Of a DNA stretch of 19,702 nt, positions 6,455 through 14,015 are shown piece after piece (position 1 is the stretch's first letter; every line of letters starts with the position of its first letter). The stretch spans positions 1 to 19,702 of the forward strand of contig JADKKI010000064.1 in assembly GCA_016720595.1 (NCBI GenBank), read 5' to 3'. The notes below the pieces were generated by a model, which worked only from the letters and a program-made list of their open reading frames with translations, was not told the origin of the DNA and did no database searches. The translations under genes were made by a program, and so were the position numbers. The stretch is from Myxococcales bacterium (lineage in GTDB: Bacteria > Myxococcota_A > Polyangia > Haliangiales > Haliangiaceae).

Positions 6455-7288
6455 GTGGCACGGCTTCCGAGCTTCATCGACCATCGGCTGTGGCGCCTCT
6501 CACCGCGCGATCGCAAGAAGGCGTACTCGGTTCTTCGACCGTCGCCCGGCATCGTCGAGGTACTCGAGGAAGGCAGGAAGGTCCTGCATCGCGCGAAGGT
6601 CACACCGAAGGCGCCGGGCGAGTACGTCCTCGTCGACGACTGGCTGGTCCATCGCACGTTCCCGCGTGTGGACGCTGCGTATCGCAAGGAGAAGGAGCGA
6701 GAAGCGGCCGCCAAGACGCGAAGCGCGAACGCGATCGACAAAGCCGAGCGAGCGCCGAAGTTCCAGGTGTTCCTCGATCAGCTCACACGAGAGCTCGGCA
6801 AGCCGCGCATCCCGAAGACGCTCCGCTGCAGGATGCGAGCGTTCCGCGCGCCCGACGATGCTCGCTGCCTCGAGCTCGTGCAACAGGCACGCGCGGCGGG
6901 TGGAGCTGCCACGCTGTATCTGGCGCCGTGGGCCCGCGAGCTTCGCGTCGTCGCGGGTCGCGTCAGTCAGCTCGCGGAGCTGTTCCTCGGACCGCACGAG
7001 CTCGAGGCCGTGTTCGACGCGCTCGACCGCGATGCGGGCCTCACGCTCGAGTACGTGGCTACCGACATCGAGCAGTACTCGCTGCGGATCGATCGCGCGC
7101 CGAAGCGGATCGCGACCTATCGGTCGCAGCTCCAGACGCATCTTGTCCATGATGATCCCGACGACGATCCCGTCGCGACGTTGCGCCGCGAGCTCCACCT
7201 CGACATGGGGCCACCGACGAGCGAATGGACCCGCCGCAGCAAGACGATCCGCGAACCGATCACCGGCCCGGAATCTGACGATTGGTGA
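6455..7288 (+). CDS. Hypothetical 277-aa protein
   Basis: A complete, undisturbed frame from GTG 6455. The first ~80 residues are basic with aromatic and proline positions (SFIDHRLWRLSPRDRKKAY, VLVDDWLVHRTF). A charged helical stretch follows (KEKEREAAAKTRSANAID), then a mixed alpha/beta part and an acidic end (HDDPDDDP). There is no signal peptide and no membrane segment, so it is probably cytoplasmic. The GTG start is supported by the TAGGAT box 6 bases upstream. It is divergent from the RtcB remnant and may have belonged to the same lost RNA-repair unit, but I recognise no family. Confidence 0.7.
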   Translation: MARLPSFIDHRLWRLSPRDRKKAYSVLRPSPGIVEVLEEGRKVLHRAKVTPKAPGEYVLVDDWLVHRTFPRVDAAYRKEKEREAAAKTRSANAIDKAERAPKFQVFLDQLTRELGKPRIPKTLRCRMRAFRAPDDARCLELVQQARAAGGAATLYLAPWARELRVVAGRVSQLAELFLGPHELEAVFDALDRDAGLTLEYVATDIEQYSLRIDRAPKRIATYRSQLQTHLVHDDPDDDPVATLRRELHLDMGPPTSEWTRRSKTIREPITGPESDDW

Positions 7289-7401
7289 GCCTAGAGCGCG
7301 CGGGAGAGCGTGATTTGGAGGTGCGATCGCGACGCTGAGTGGGTCAGCGTGTGCGGCCGACGACCCTGGCGCGCAGTGACAGTGCGAGTTCGGATAGATG
7401 G

Positions 7402-7926
7402 TCAGGGCGCGACGATCGTCACGGCGGCGCGCAGCTCACCTACGTGGTCGCAGAGCATGACCGATGCACGAATGTGATCCCCGACAAGAAACGGGGCAGC
7501 GGTGAGAAGGTGGAGGCCGGGCACGTTGCCCGTGCGAGTCGACAGTGTGATGTTCGCGGGGGGAGACTGCTTGCAGATCGCGCCCGGCGAACATCGGTAG
7601 CGACGATTGCGTGACGTCACGTAGCCTTCCGTGTTGAAGTGACCGACGGCCTTCCGGTCAGCGATCAGCTCTGCAAGGGCACGCGTGGGCCAGTTCGGCA
7701 GCACCGCAGCGGCGCGCGCTTGATCGCTGCACTCGGTCACCGGGCGTGATGCGTCGGCGTCGGTGTTGACCGCCACGGGATGACTCTCGTCCGGGGTCTC
7801 TTCGGACGTTTGGTGCCTGGAGTCCGGATCCTTGGACGATCTTGGGTCCAACGCTGTTGGTACATCGGACGTCTCGGAGCTTCCACACGCAGTCCCGACG
7901 AGTACGAGAATGGAGATCAACTTCAC
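7402..7926 (-). CDS. Lipoprotein, unknown function
   Basis: The start is GTG 7924-7926. KLISILVLVGTAC gives a signal peptide with a lipobox-like GTA-Cys at residue 14. A Ser/Thr/Asp/Pro-rich linker (to about residue 60) follows, then a C-terminal domain of about 110 residues. That domain has three or four cysteines (a YRCSPGAIC motif) and an ending rich in short beta strands. The protein is 174 residues and complete. The start is supported by TACCAT 6 bases upstream. An extension to an ATG at 7980 would put the signal peptide inside the protein and is unlikely. No family is recognised. Confidence 0.75.
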   Translation of the reverse strand: MKLISILVLVGTACGSSETSDVPTALDPRSSKDPDSRHQTSEETPDESHPVAVNTDADASRPVTECSDQARAAAVLPNWPTRALAELIADRKAVGHFNTEGYVTSRNRRYRCSPGAICKQSPPANITLSTRTGNVPGLHLLTAAPFLVGDHIRASVMLCDHVGELRAAVTIVAP

Positions 7927-7932
7927 CGAGCG

Positions 7933-7938
7933 ATGGTA
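7933..7938 (-). promoter_or_regulatory. -10-like box TACCAT for a leaderless start
   Basis: On the reverse strand, TACCAT is followed by CGCTCG (6 bases) and then the GTG start of the lipoprotein gene. Confidence 0.5.
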
Positions 7939-8075
7939 CGCGTCTCGGTCACTCACCGCAGCCGTGGGTGTTCGGCACAACAGCCTGTATCAACGTCGAA
8001 ATGCGGTCGCGAGAGCTGCCGGAGCGCTTCCACGAGTGGGCGCCGCAATAGTCGCACTCGCGGCGGCAAGCCCGC

Positions 8076-8191
8076 GTGATTGTTCAACGCCGCAACAATC
8101 GCACTCTGGAGGTCTCGCCAGTCGCTCGATGTTTCCCCCAGGCTCCACCAGGAAACGGAGACGGTCTGCACGGGTGCAGGCCGTTTTTGTT
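8076..8191 (+). repeat. tRNA-Ala 3'-half repeat F with terminator
   Basis: AATCGCACTCTGGAGGTC (from 8097) is followed by the same lengthened T-arm as repeat B (TCGCCAGTCGCTCGAT), CCCCC and AGGCTCCACCA with encoded CCA, then GGAAACGG. Its hairpin has a different sequence from B-E. Upstream, GCGTGATTGTT is shared with B, and here GATTGTT and AACAATC form a perfect 7-bp dyad flanking CAACGCCGC. This is the last copy in the window, about 7.7 kb from the tRNA pseudogene. Confidence 0.75.
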
Positions 8192-8195
8192 TTTC
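8162..8195 (+). terminator. Terminator hairpin of repeat F
   Basis: A 9-bp stem, CGGTCTGCA (8162-8170) against TGCAGGCCG (8175-8183), with loop CGGG and then TTTTTGTTTTT. The stem sequence differs from repeats B-E but the pairing and position are kept. Confidence 0.75.
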
Positions 8196-8232
8196 CACGG
8201 GCACGAATAGGTCGAGACTCACTCTGGTCCGC

Positions 8233-8814
8233 ATGCAGCGTTACGCCCCACGTCTGGTGTTGCCGGGCACCACACCGAGCGATGCGCTCGTCGAGCCGCT
8301 CATCGCGAGCCCACCGACTAGCCCGCTCGGCGAGCACGAGCTGATTCCGCATGTTGCCTGGATGGTCGAGCAGGACGGCGTCTTCGTTCACGTGCCGGCG
8401 TCCGAGCGCGCGGATCTCGAACAGATGCGTGGCTCAGCGATCATGACCATGCTCGATGGCGAGCTCACCAACGAGGCGCTGGAGCACTTGCCCGGCGTGA
8501 ACCTCGCCACCAACGGCACCTACGCGGCGGAGCTCCTGCTCGACGGCGACCATCTCGCCGCGCTTCACGAGATCCTCAAGGCCAAGATCTTCCTGGCCGC
8601 TGCGCCGCACCGAGGGCGCTTCCTCGTGGGGGGCGTCGGGGGCGGCATCGAGGGCATGAGAGCGTTCGTCGATCAGGTGCGGGGCGAGCACGATGCTGCG
8701 CCTGCCGCCGCGCGCATCAGTCCGGTGACGTTGCTCGTGCGCGATGGAGCTCCGCAGGCGGTCGTCGGTGAGCTGCAGCTGACCGCGCTCGCACAGGCAG
8801 CCGGCAAGCATTGA
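8233..8814 (+). CDS. Hypothetical 193-aa protein
   Basis: The frame is open further upstream, but that part reads through repeat F, so I choose ATG 8233 (MQRYAPRLVLPG). The product is acidic, without signal peptide or membrane segment, with alternating strands and helices (HELIPHVAWMVEQDGVFVHV, AIMTMLDGELTNEALEHL) and a Gly-rich loop GGVGGGIEG near residue 140. It is complete and undisturbed. It is the first gene after the last repeat. No family is recognised. Confidence 0.7.
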   Translation: MQRYAPRLVLPGTTPSDALVEPLIASPPTSPLGEHELIPHVAWMVEQDGVFVHVPASERADLEQMRGSAIMTMLDGELTNEALEHLPGVNLATNGTYAAELLLDGDHLAALHEILKAKIFLAAAPHRGRFLVGGVGGGIEGMRAFVDQVRGEHDAAPAAARISPVTLLVRDGAPQAVVGELQLTALAQAAGKH

Positions 8815-8853
8815 GCTGGGTTTGATCCGCTCTCGTCGACCGGAGCGGCGTGA

Positions 8854-9510
8854 TCACTTCACGGGTTCGATCTCTTCGGTCACGACGCTCGTGATCGCCA
8901 GCTTCGCCTCGGGCGGCGGCTGACACGGCTGTTCGCTCGGGCATGGACCTTCGATCGAGGTGTACGCCTTGATCGTCGCGACCGTGCGCCTCGATGGGCG
9001 CCGCCAGAACGTCATCCGCGACGGGACATAGCCGTAGACGGTGTCGCGGATGTAGCCCTGGTCGCCTTCGAGGCGAAAGGACGGGTCACCCGACGCGCCG
9101 CCCGTTGCGATGATCGTGAACGTCGTGCGCATGTCCTTGTCGGGATCGAGCAGCACGTCGTGTTCCGGGCTGCTCGCGTCGAGACGCCAGCTCGCGATGT
9201 TCTTCGTGGAGATGATGCGGACGAACGAGTCCTTCGGCGCCGCGCACTTCGAGCAGCCGCCGCAGAGGCCGTCGACCTCGAATTCGCCGGCCTCGCCCGC
9301 AGGAACGAAGTACGTCGCCTTGCCTGGGTAGGTCGTCGGCGTTGTCAGTGGATTGATCGAGTGACCGCCGGCGTACAGCGACGCGTACTCGCTGGACTCG
9401 ACCTCGACGATCCGACTCTTGTCGTGGAGCGGCACCGGCGCGCGAACGACCCAGCGCCGGGCCATGCCAACGCTCGCGAGCGCAACGATGACGATGGCCG
9501 CTTTGCGCAC
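8854..9510 (-). CDS. Hypothetical secreted or membrane-anchored protein, 218 aa
   Basis: GTG 9508-9510 begins RKAAIVIVALASVGMARRW, a signal peptide or single anchor. The mature part has a CGGCSKC cysteine cluster near residue 85, then short strand-rich segments (TTFTIIATGG, TVYGYVPSRMTFW) and a second cysteine pair near the end (GPCPSEQPC). The start is supported by a TACGAT box 8 bases upstream. No family is recognised. It is convergent with the gene at 8233, with about 40 bases between the stops. Confidence 0.65.
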   Translation of the reverse strand: MRKAAIVIVALASVGMARRWVVRAPVPLHDKSRIVEVESSEYASLYAGGHSINPLTTPTTYPGKATYFVPAGEAGEFEVDGLCGGCSKCAAPKDSFVRIISTKNIASWRLDASSPEHDVLLDPDKDMRTTFTIIATGGASGDPSFRLEGDQGYIRDTVYGYVPSRMTFWRRPSRRTVATIKAYTSIEGPCPSEQPCQPPPEAKLAITSVVTEEIEPVK

Positions 9511-9518
9511 CCCGTCCG

Positions 9519-9524
9519 ATCGTA
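9519..9524 (-). promoter_or_regulatory. -10-like box TACGAT for a leaderless start
   Basis: TACGAT on the reverse strand, 8 bases before the GTG start of the 218-aa secreted protein. Confidence 0.4.
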
Positions 9525-9592
9525 ACAGGCTGCTCGCCGACGGTGGAGACGATCGCGCAGCGGAGGCTCCTCCGCACCCGGCGATGCACCGC

Positions 9593-9925
9593 CTACTTGG
9601 CCTTGGCCTTGGCCTTCGGCTTGGGCTCCTTGTCGATCAACACTCGTTGTGCCCACGGACTGACGGGCTTGTCGGTGCGATGGATGCACCCAACCCAGCA
9701 ACAGGGCCGGCGCTTCCCCTCGAGCAGCTCTTCTCGCGTTCGCTCGATGCGGCGCTTCCTGGTCTCGAGCTGCTTGGCGTCCTCGACCCAGCACAGAAAC
9801 TCGTTGCGGCCGAGCGGCGTGAGGGCTTGCCATCGTTCCAGCGCGGACTTGTCTGACAACAACGCCTTGCGTAGATCCGCCGGGATCTCGTGCACCACGC
9901 CTGCTGCGAGCTCGATCTTCGCCAT
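9593..9925 (-). CDS. YdeI/OmpD-associated (OmdA-type) family protein
   Basis: From ATG 9923-9925 the 110-residue product contains the full signature of the bacteriocin-protection YdeI/OmpD-associated family: EIPADLRKAL, then LSDKSALERWQALTPLGRNE and FLCWVEDAKQLETRKRRIER, followed by a helix ending LLEGKRRP. A CCWVGC segment and a basic tail (KPKAKAKAK) follow. The family is small, cytoplasmic and biochemically poorly understood, often linked to stress or bacteriocin tolerance. The frame is open further upstream, but that part lacks family features. A TACAGT 12 bases before the ATG may be its -10. It is divergent from the lipoprotein at 10015. Confidence 0.8.
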   Translation of the reverse strand: MAKIELAAGVVHEIPADLRKALLSDKSALERWQALTPLGRNEFLCWVEDAKQLETRKRRIERTREELLEGKRRPCCWVGCIHRTDKPVSPWAQRVLIDKEPKPKAKAKAK

Positions 9926-10002
9926 GAAGCTGGAGCCACTGTAGCGCGTGACGTGCGTCGTCAGCGCGTCGCCGAGGCCTTCTGGTTTCGGGGCTTTGTG
10001 CG

Positions 10003-10008
10003 TAGCAT
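10003..10008 (+). promoter_or_regulatory. -10-like box TAGCAT for a leaderless start
   Basis: TAGCAT ends 6 bases before ATG 10015, with no Shine-Dalgarno sequence. Confidence 0.5.
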
Positions 10009-10014
10009 TCCCAC

Positions 10015-10551
10015 ATGCGGTCCTGCTGCTTTGCGATGGTCGCGCTCGTCGCGTGCCGTAGTGATGAGCCGCTCGAACAGCTCGATCGGCCGAACGAGCC
10101 GATACCAAACCTCGCGTGGCCGCAACCTGCGCACCCCCTCCCGCCACCTCCACCGCCGCAACCGGGGCCGGTAGATCCACCGGTCGAGATCGCGACGTTC
10201 CTCGCCGACGCGGCGCACACGACCGCCCCATGGCGAGTCACGATCCACGAGCTGGCCGACCGCCAGAGCGGAAGGCGATTTCTCGGGTACCGAGACCAAG
10301 GTGTCCGCGTACTGACCCAATCGCTCACCGACGAGCTGGCCGCACGACTCGCACTCGCCACGTCGTACACCGACGGTGACGTCGGCTGCGTCGGCGATCC
10401 GGTCGGAATTGGCGTGGCACGCGGCAGCCTGACACTCGACTTCGTCGAAGATTGCAGCCACGTCTACCTGACCGAGCAGGGTCATGCCGGACGCTGGGCG
10501 CTGTTCTCGTCCGAGATGGCAGTGTTCATCCGCGGGCTGCGCAAGCGCTGA
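10015..10551 (+). CDS. Pro-rich lipoprotein, unknown function
   Basis: MRSCCFAMVALVAC gives a lipoprotein signal with lipobox LVAC (Cys at residue 14). A Pro-rich linker (residues about 30-57, including a run of prolines) probably spans from the membrane. A domain of about 120 residues follows (VTIHELADRQSGRRFLGYRD, LTDELAARLALATSYTDG, LTLDFVEDCSHVYL) with two cysteines near its middle. It is 178 residues and complete. No family is recognised. Confidence 0.7.
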   Translation: MRSCCFAMVALVACRSDEPLEQLDRPNEPIPNLAWPQPAHPLPPPPPPQPGPVDPPVEIATFLADAAHTTAPWRVTIHELADRQSGRRFLGYRDQGVRVLTQSLTDELAARLALATSYTDGDVGCVGDPVGIGVARGSLTLDFVEDCSHVYLTEQGHAGRWALFSSEMAVFIRGLRKR

Positions 10552-10654
10552 CTGGCGAATCGCTACCGGACTTCGGCGGCAGCCTCGTACGCAATGTCGT
10601 TAGAACGTCGCCCTACGTCGTCGCGGAGACATGGAGATGCGACGATGAAGGCTG

Positions 10655-11314
10655 GTGACTGTCCTCCATGCAGAGCTCGCTCAGCGCGTCGCTGTCGACA
10701 CCGCGGCGATGCCGTGGACCGCGCACGACGGAATCGAGGAGAAGCTGCTCGAGCACGCGCCCGGACCTCGTGGCCTGCGCCGGACGGCGCTCCTCCGCCT
10801 CCCACCCGCTGCGCATGTGCCCGTACCGGACGTGGCGGGCGGGAGCCTCGACGTCTTCGTGCTCGAAGGCGATCTACGAGATGGCGCGCTCGTGCATGCA
10901 CGCGGTGCGTACGTGCATGCGCCCAGTGATCGCGGGCTCGTCACCGACGGTGGCTGCACGCTGTTCGTCAAGCAGCGCCCAGCACATCGCACGGCGCGCG
11001 CCGTCGTCGACACACGCTACATCGTGTTCGAGCGGTCGTACACCGCGGGCCTCTGGGAGGCGCCGCTGTTCAGTGACCCCGCGGGTCGCGTGGTGCTGCT
11101 GCGGTTCGACCCGGGGGCCAAGGTCGCCCACCACCACCACCGCGACGGAGAGGAGTTCTTCGTGCTCGCGGGCGAGCTCCGCGACGACTTCGGTCGCTAT
11201 CCGGCGCACGCGTGGACACGGCAACCTCCCGACAGCAGTCACGCGGTGGAGTCTGTGCAGGGCGCGATGATGCTGACGTTCGCGCACCACCTCCAGAACG
11301 TCCGAAGTTCGTAG
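10655..11314 (+). CDS. ChrR-type cupin-domain protein (bicupin)
   Basis: The C-terminal half is a clear cupin of the ChrR/anti-ECF-sigma type: FDPGAKVAHHHHRDGEEFFV gives the H-x-H...E metal motif, followed by LAGELRDDFGRYPAHAW and SSHAVES with the last His. The N-terminal half has the same strand pattern (LRLPPAAHVPVPD, LDVFVLEGDLRDGALVHARG) but lacks the histidines, so it is a degenerate second cupin. ChrR cupins bind zinc or other metals and in some proteins sense oxidative stress. The zinc-binding amino-terminal anti-sigma domain of true ChrR is absent here. I use GTG 10655. A better-placed ATG at 10645 is in another frame, so an indel at the start is possible. The stop overlaps the 40-bp repeat at 11300. 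Confidence 0.7.
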   Translation: MTVLHAELAQRVAVDTAAMPWTAHDGIEEKLLEHAPGPRGLRRTALLRLPPAAHVPVPDVAGGSLDVFVLEGDLRDGALVHARGAYVHAPSDRGLVTDGGCTLFVKQRPAHRTARAVVDTRYIVFERSYTAGLWEAPLFSDPAGRVVLLRFDPGAKVAHHHHRDGEEFFVLAGELRDDFGRYPAHAWTRQPPDSSHAVESVQGAMMLTFAHHLQNVRSS

Positions 11315-11338
11315 AGCTTCGCCTGACTTCGCACTACG
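11300..11338. repeat. 40-bp dispersed repeat, copy 2
   Basis: It matches 5140-5178 at about 36 of 40 positions. This copy spans the convergent stops of the cupin gene (stop at 11312-11314) and the beta-propeller lipoprotein gene (stop at 11334-11336). Its ends, GAAGT and ACTTC, are complementary. Confidence 0.65.
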
Positions 11339-12934
11339 GCGTGAAGCGCACGAGCAGCGACGTCCGCCCGAAGCCGCTGTTCGTGAAGGTCTGCGCGGAC
11401 GGCTTGCCCGCGTTGATGGTCACCGTCTGCGAGAACGTCACGAAGGCGACGATCGAGCCGTCATCGGCGAGCGCTGCCGCCGAGCTCCGGCCGGTCGCAG
11501 TCGACCACACGATGCGGTGATCTGTCGCCGACGCGCATGCGAGGAAGCCAGGCGGCAGACCGGGGGTGGTGACCGGTGTCGGATCGACTCGCCGTTCGGT
11601 CCGCTCGCGAACCGGCGGTAGGCCGAGCCCGTGCCCGAGAACAGGAATGCGTCGGCGCCGAGGTTCGTGAGCTTCGCGGAGTCGAAGCCCGTGCCGAGCG
11701 GGAGGAGCTTCGTGAACGCGAAGCTCTCGTCGAAGCTGACGAGGTACGACGCGTAGGGAATCGCGCCGTTCGGCGGGACCGTGGAGTTCGGATCGAAGGC
11801 GGAGAGGCGATCGGTCTCGGCGGCGACGTGGAGCGTGCCGCCTTCGCGCAGCATCGCGGTCGCCGTCGACTGGCCGCCGTTCGCATGCAGCGAGAGCACG
11901 TTGCCAGTCACGGGTGAGAGGCGCGCGAGGTAGGTCGCCGAGGTTCCGTAGCTGGTGTTGCCGGTCTGCTGGATCGTCTGCGGTCCCGAGGTCATCGTGT
12001 AGGTCAGATCGGCGCCGAACGAGCCGCCGAGGAGCAGGTCGCCATTGCTTGCGAAGGTCACGACGCCGACCGCATCCTTGCGGCTCGAGCCACCAAGGGT
12101 CCGCAGCCAGCCGATGCGGCCTTGCGCATCGAATGACCCGACCCATCCGGATTCCCACATGTCCGTTGCGGTCGCGGCGACCGGGCCATTCTGGCCGTCA
12201 GGGAACGTGAACGTGTGCTGGGAGCCGTCGCCGAAGTAGCCCGCGGCGACAAAGCTACCGTCGGGGCGAGCGGCGATCGAGAAGATGCCGTCGATCGCGC
12301 CCGATGCCGCGGAGTGAGCCCACACCGCGTGGCCATCGGGATCGAGCTTCGCGATGTAGATGTTGTATCCCGTGCCGACCGCCGGCAGCAGGATCTGCGT
12401 CGCGGTGCCGTAGTCGATCGCGAGTTGCTCGGTGAAGTAGCCACCGACGAGGACCGAGCCATCGGCGAGCGGCTGAAGCGCAGTGAGCCACCCGACGCGC
12501 GATGACATTGACGAGGCCCACGCAAACGCACCATTGGCCGCGTACTTGGCGACGACCGACGAGCCGACCTGCGATCCCTGGACGACCCGCGAACTCGGCG
12601 TTCCGGCTTCGAGCGTGGCGTGACCCGCGAGCTGCCCCCCTGCGAACAGCGCGCCCCCCGCGCCGATCGCGATGTGATCGAACACGAGCTCGTCCCCGCT
12701 GGTCGTCGCTGCGAGGACGCGTCCGCTGACGAGCTCACCCGAGGCACATGCGATGTTGGGCGCGACCGCGTCCCCGGGCATCCAGCTGTCACTGATCGAC
12801 GCATCGATCTGCGCGTTAGCGTCGTTGCCTCCGTCGGTGTCATCGCCGCCGCCTGCCGCGTCGACGGTCTGCCCGGCGGGTTTGCCGCATCCGACCAGAA
12901 CGAGAATCACTCCCAGGGCAACGCCGCGAGTCAT
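11334..12934 (-). CDS. Beta-propeller lipoprotein (SBBP/delta-60-like repeats), one frameshift
   Basis: ATG 12932-12934 starts MTRGVALGVILVLVGC, a signal peptide with lipobox LVGC (Cys at residue 16), then a Gly/Asp/Ala-rich linker. About 450 residues of propeller-type repeats follow, with the recurring pattern of a G-G-x-F blade (VLVGGYFTEQLAIDYG, FVAAGYFGDGS, LLLGGSFGADLTY) then an I-A-K-L-D-x-x-G-x-x-x-W segment (IYIAKLDPDGHAVWAHS, WVGSFDAQGRIGWLRTLGG). These resemble SBBP or delta-60 repeat lipoproteins common in myxobacteria; the role is unknown, presumably binding at the cell surface. The last ~80 residues lie in another frame because one base is missing near 11580 (GAGGTC read as GAGTC). 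Corrected length is about 533 residues. A TATGCA 6 bases before the ATG may be its -10. Confidence 0.75.
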
Positions 12935-13134
12935 GGCGCGTGCATATGCGGTGTTGACCCGCCTAGCAACGCATTTCGGCTCAGCTGAACAGCCGGGGTC
13001 TGGACCGTGAGGGTCGTCCGTTGTGTGCCGCCCCTCGGCGGCGGCGCGCTTCGGGGGCGCGGCGCCACCCGGCGGTGCGCAGCTACCCACTCCCATGTGC
13101 AGGCGCTTCGACGGCGCCGTCGTGTCGACACTGG

Positions 13135-13140
13135 TAGAGT
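13135..13140 (+). promoter_or_regulatory. -10-like box TAGAGT for a leaderless start
   Basis: TAGAGT is followed by CTGCCG (6 bases) and ATG 13147. This fixes the start of the gene although the signal peptide frame is broken 18 bases later. Confidence 0.5.
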
Positions 13141-13146
13141 CTGCCG

Positions 13147-13996
13147 ATGATCGCGGCTCGGTGGGGTCCTCGTTGCGGCGGCGGCAGCGTGCAAGCGCGG
13201 CGAGGCACCGGCACCGGCACCGACACCGACACCGACGCCAGCGGTCATGCCCGTCGACGCCGCGACGCCGCTCGTGCCGATCGAGATCACCGCAGGCAAT
13301 CCCGTGCTGGTGGCGACAACCGGCGAGCGGTGGGCCGACGACCTCCCCTTGGGTGAGCCGCTGTTTGCGCTCTACGACAACGGCGCGGTCCTGTGCGTCG
13401 ACAAGACCGGGCGCCACGCCGCGATGCTCGCGCCTTCAGAGCGCGACGAGCTGATCAGCGCGCTCGCGGTGCCAGTACTGACGCACGTCGGGGGTCGGTA
13501 TCAGGCGCTCGAAGCGACGGACCAGCGGTGGAGCCACCTGTACGTCTGGAAGCCCGGCTGCCGCGCCCACATCTCCGTGTGGGGCGAGATGTTGACGGCG
13601 GACAACGACTTCACGGACGACGCGAAGACCTCGACGATCCCGGCCCTGATCCTGTTTGCGTGGAAGCGCATCCAGGCGTACCCGTGCGGCAAAGCGCCAC
13701 TGTGGCGATTTCCCAGCCTCGAGGCGATCGTGTCGCCCGACACGCGGCCGAGCACTGCGACCTGGCCGCACGCGTGGCCGACCGTCGCGCACGAGCGCCC
13801 GTCCGGGGACGAGGCGTTCGAGAACGTGATCGACTTGCCCGCGGAGGCCTATGACCAGCTGCGCTCGATGGCGCGCGGAAGCGTCCAGATCGGCGCGCAG
13901 AACTACTTCGTGCACGCTCACGTGCCGTGGCCCCAGGAATCCTTGTGGAGCGGACGACCGCCGCACGCCTGCGGCCCGGAGCCACGACACGACTGA
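13147..13996 (+). CDS. Lipoprotein, unknown function (G-run frameshift in signal peptide)
   Basis: Translated from ATG 13147 with one G removed from the GGGG at about 13163-13166, the start becomes MIAARWVLVAAAAAC, a lipoprotein signal with Cys at residue 15. An Ala/Pro/Thr-rich linker follows and then a globular domain of about 240 residues. Without the correction only an internal ATG at 13247 (MPVDAATPLV) opens the main frame and the signal is lost. The mature domain has mixed alpha/beta sequence (VLVATTGERWADDLPLGEPL, RHAAMLAPSERDELISALAV, HLYVWKPGCRAHISVWGE) ending at stop 13994-13996. No family is recognised. The G-run could be a sequencing error or, less likely, a phase-variable tract. 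Confidence 0.65.
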
Positions 13997-14015
13997 CGGC
14001 GGCGTCTGATCATGG

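Noticed and set aside
7289..7325. Third copy of the second shared block or a tRNA 5' half (CTAGAGCGCGCGGGAGAGCG)
   Set aside because: Only CTAGAGCG and a partial GGGAGAGCG agree; similarity is too weak to call.
8080..8232. Upstream extension of the 193-aa gene
   Set aside because: The extra 51 residues translate the tRNA-derived repeat and its terminator, so they are not protein-coding.
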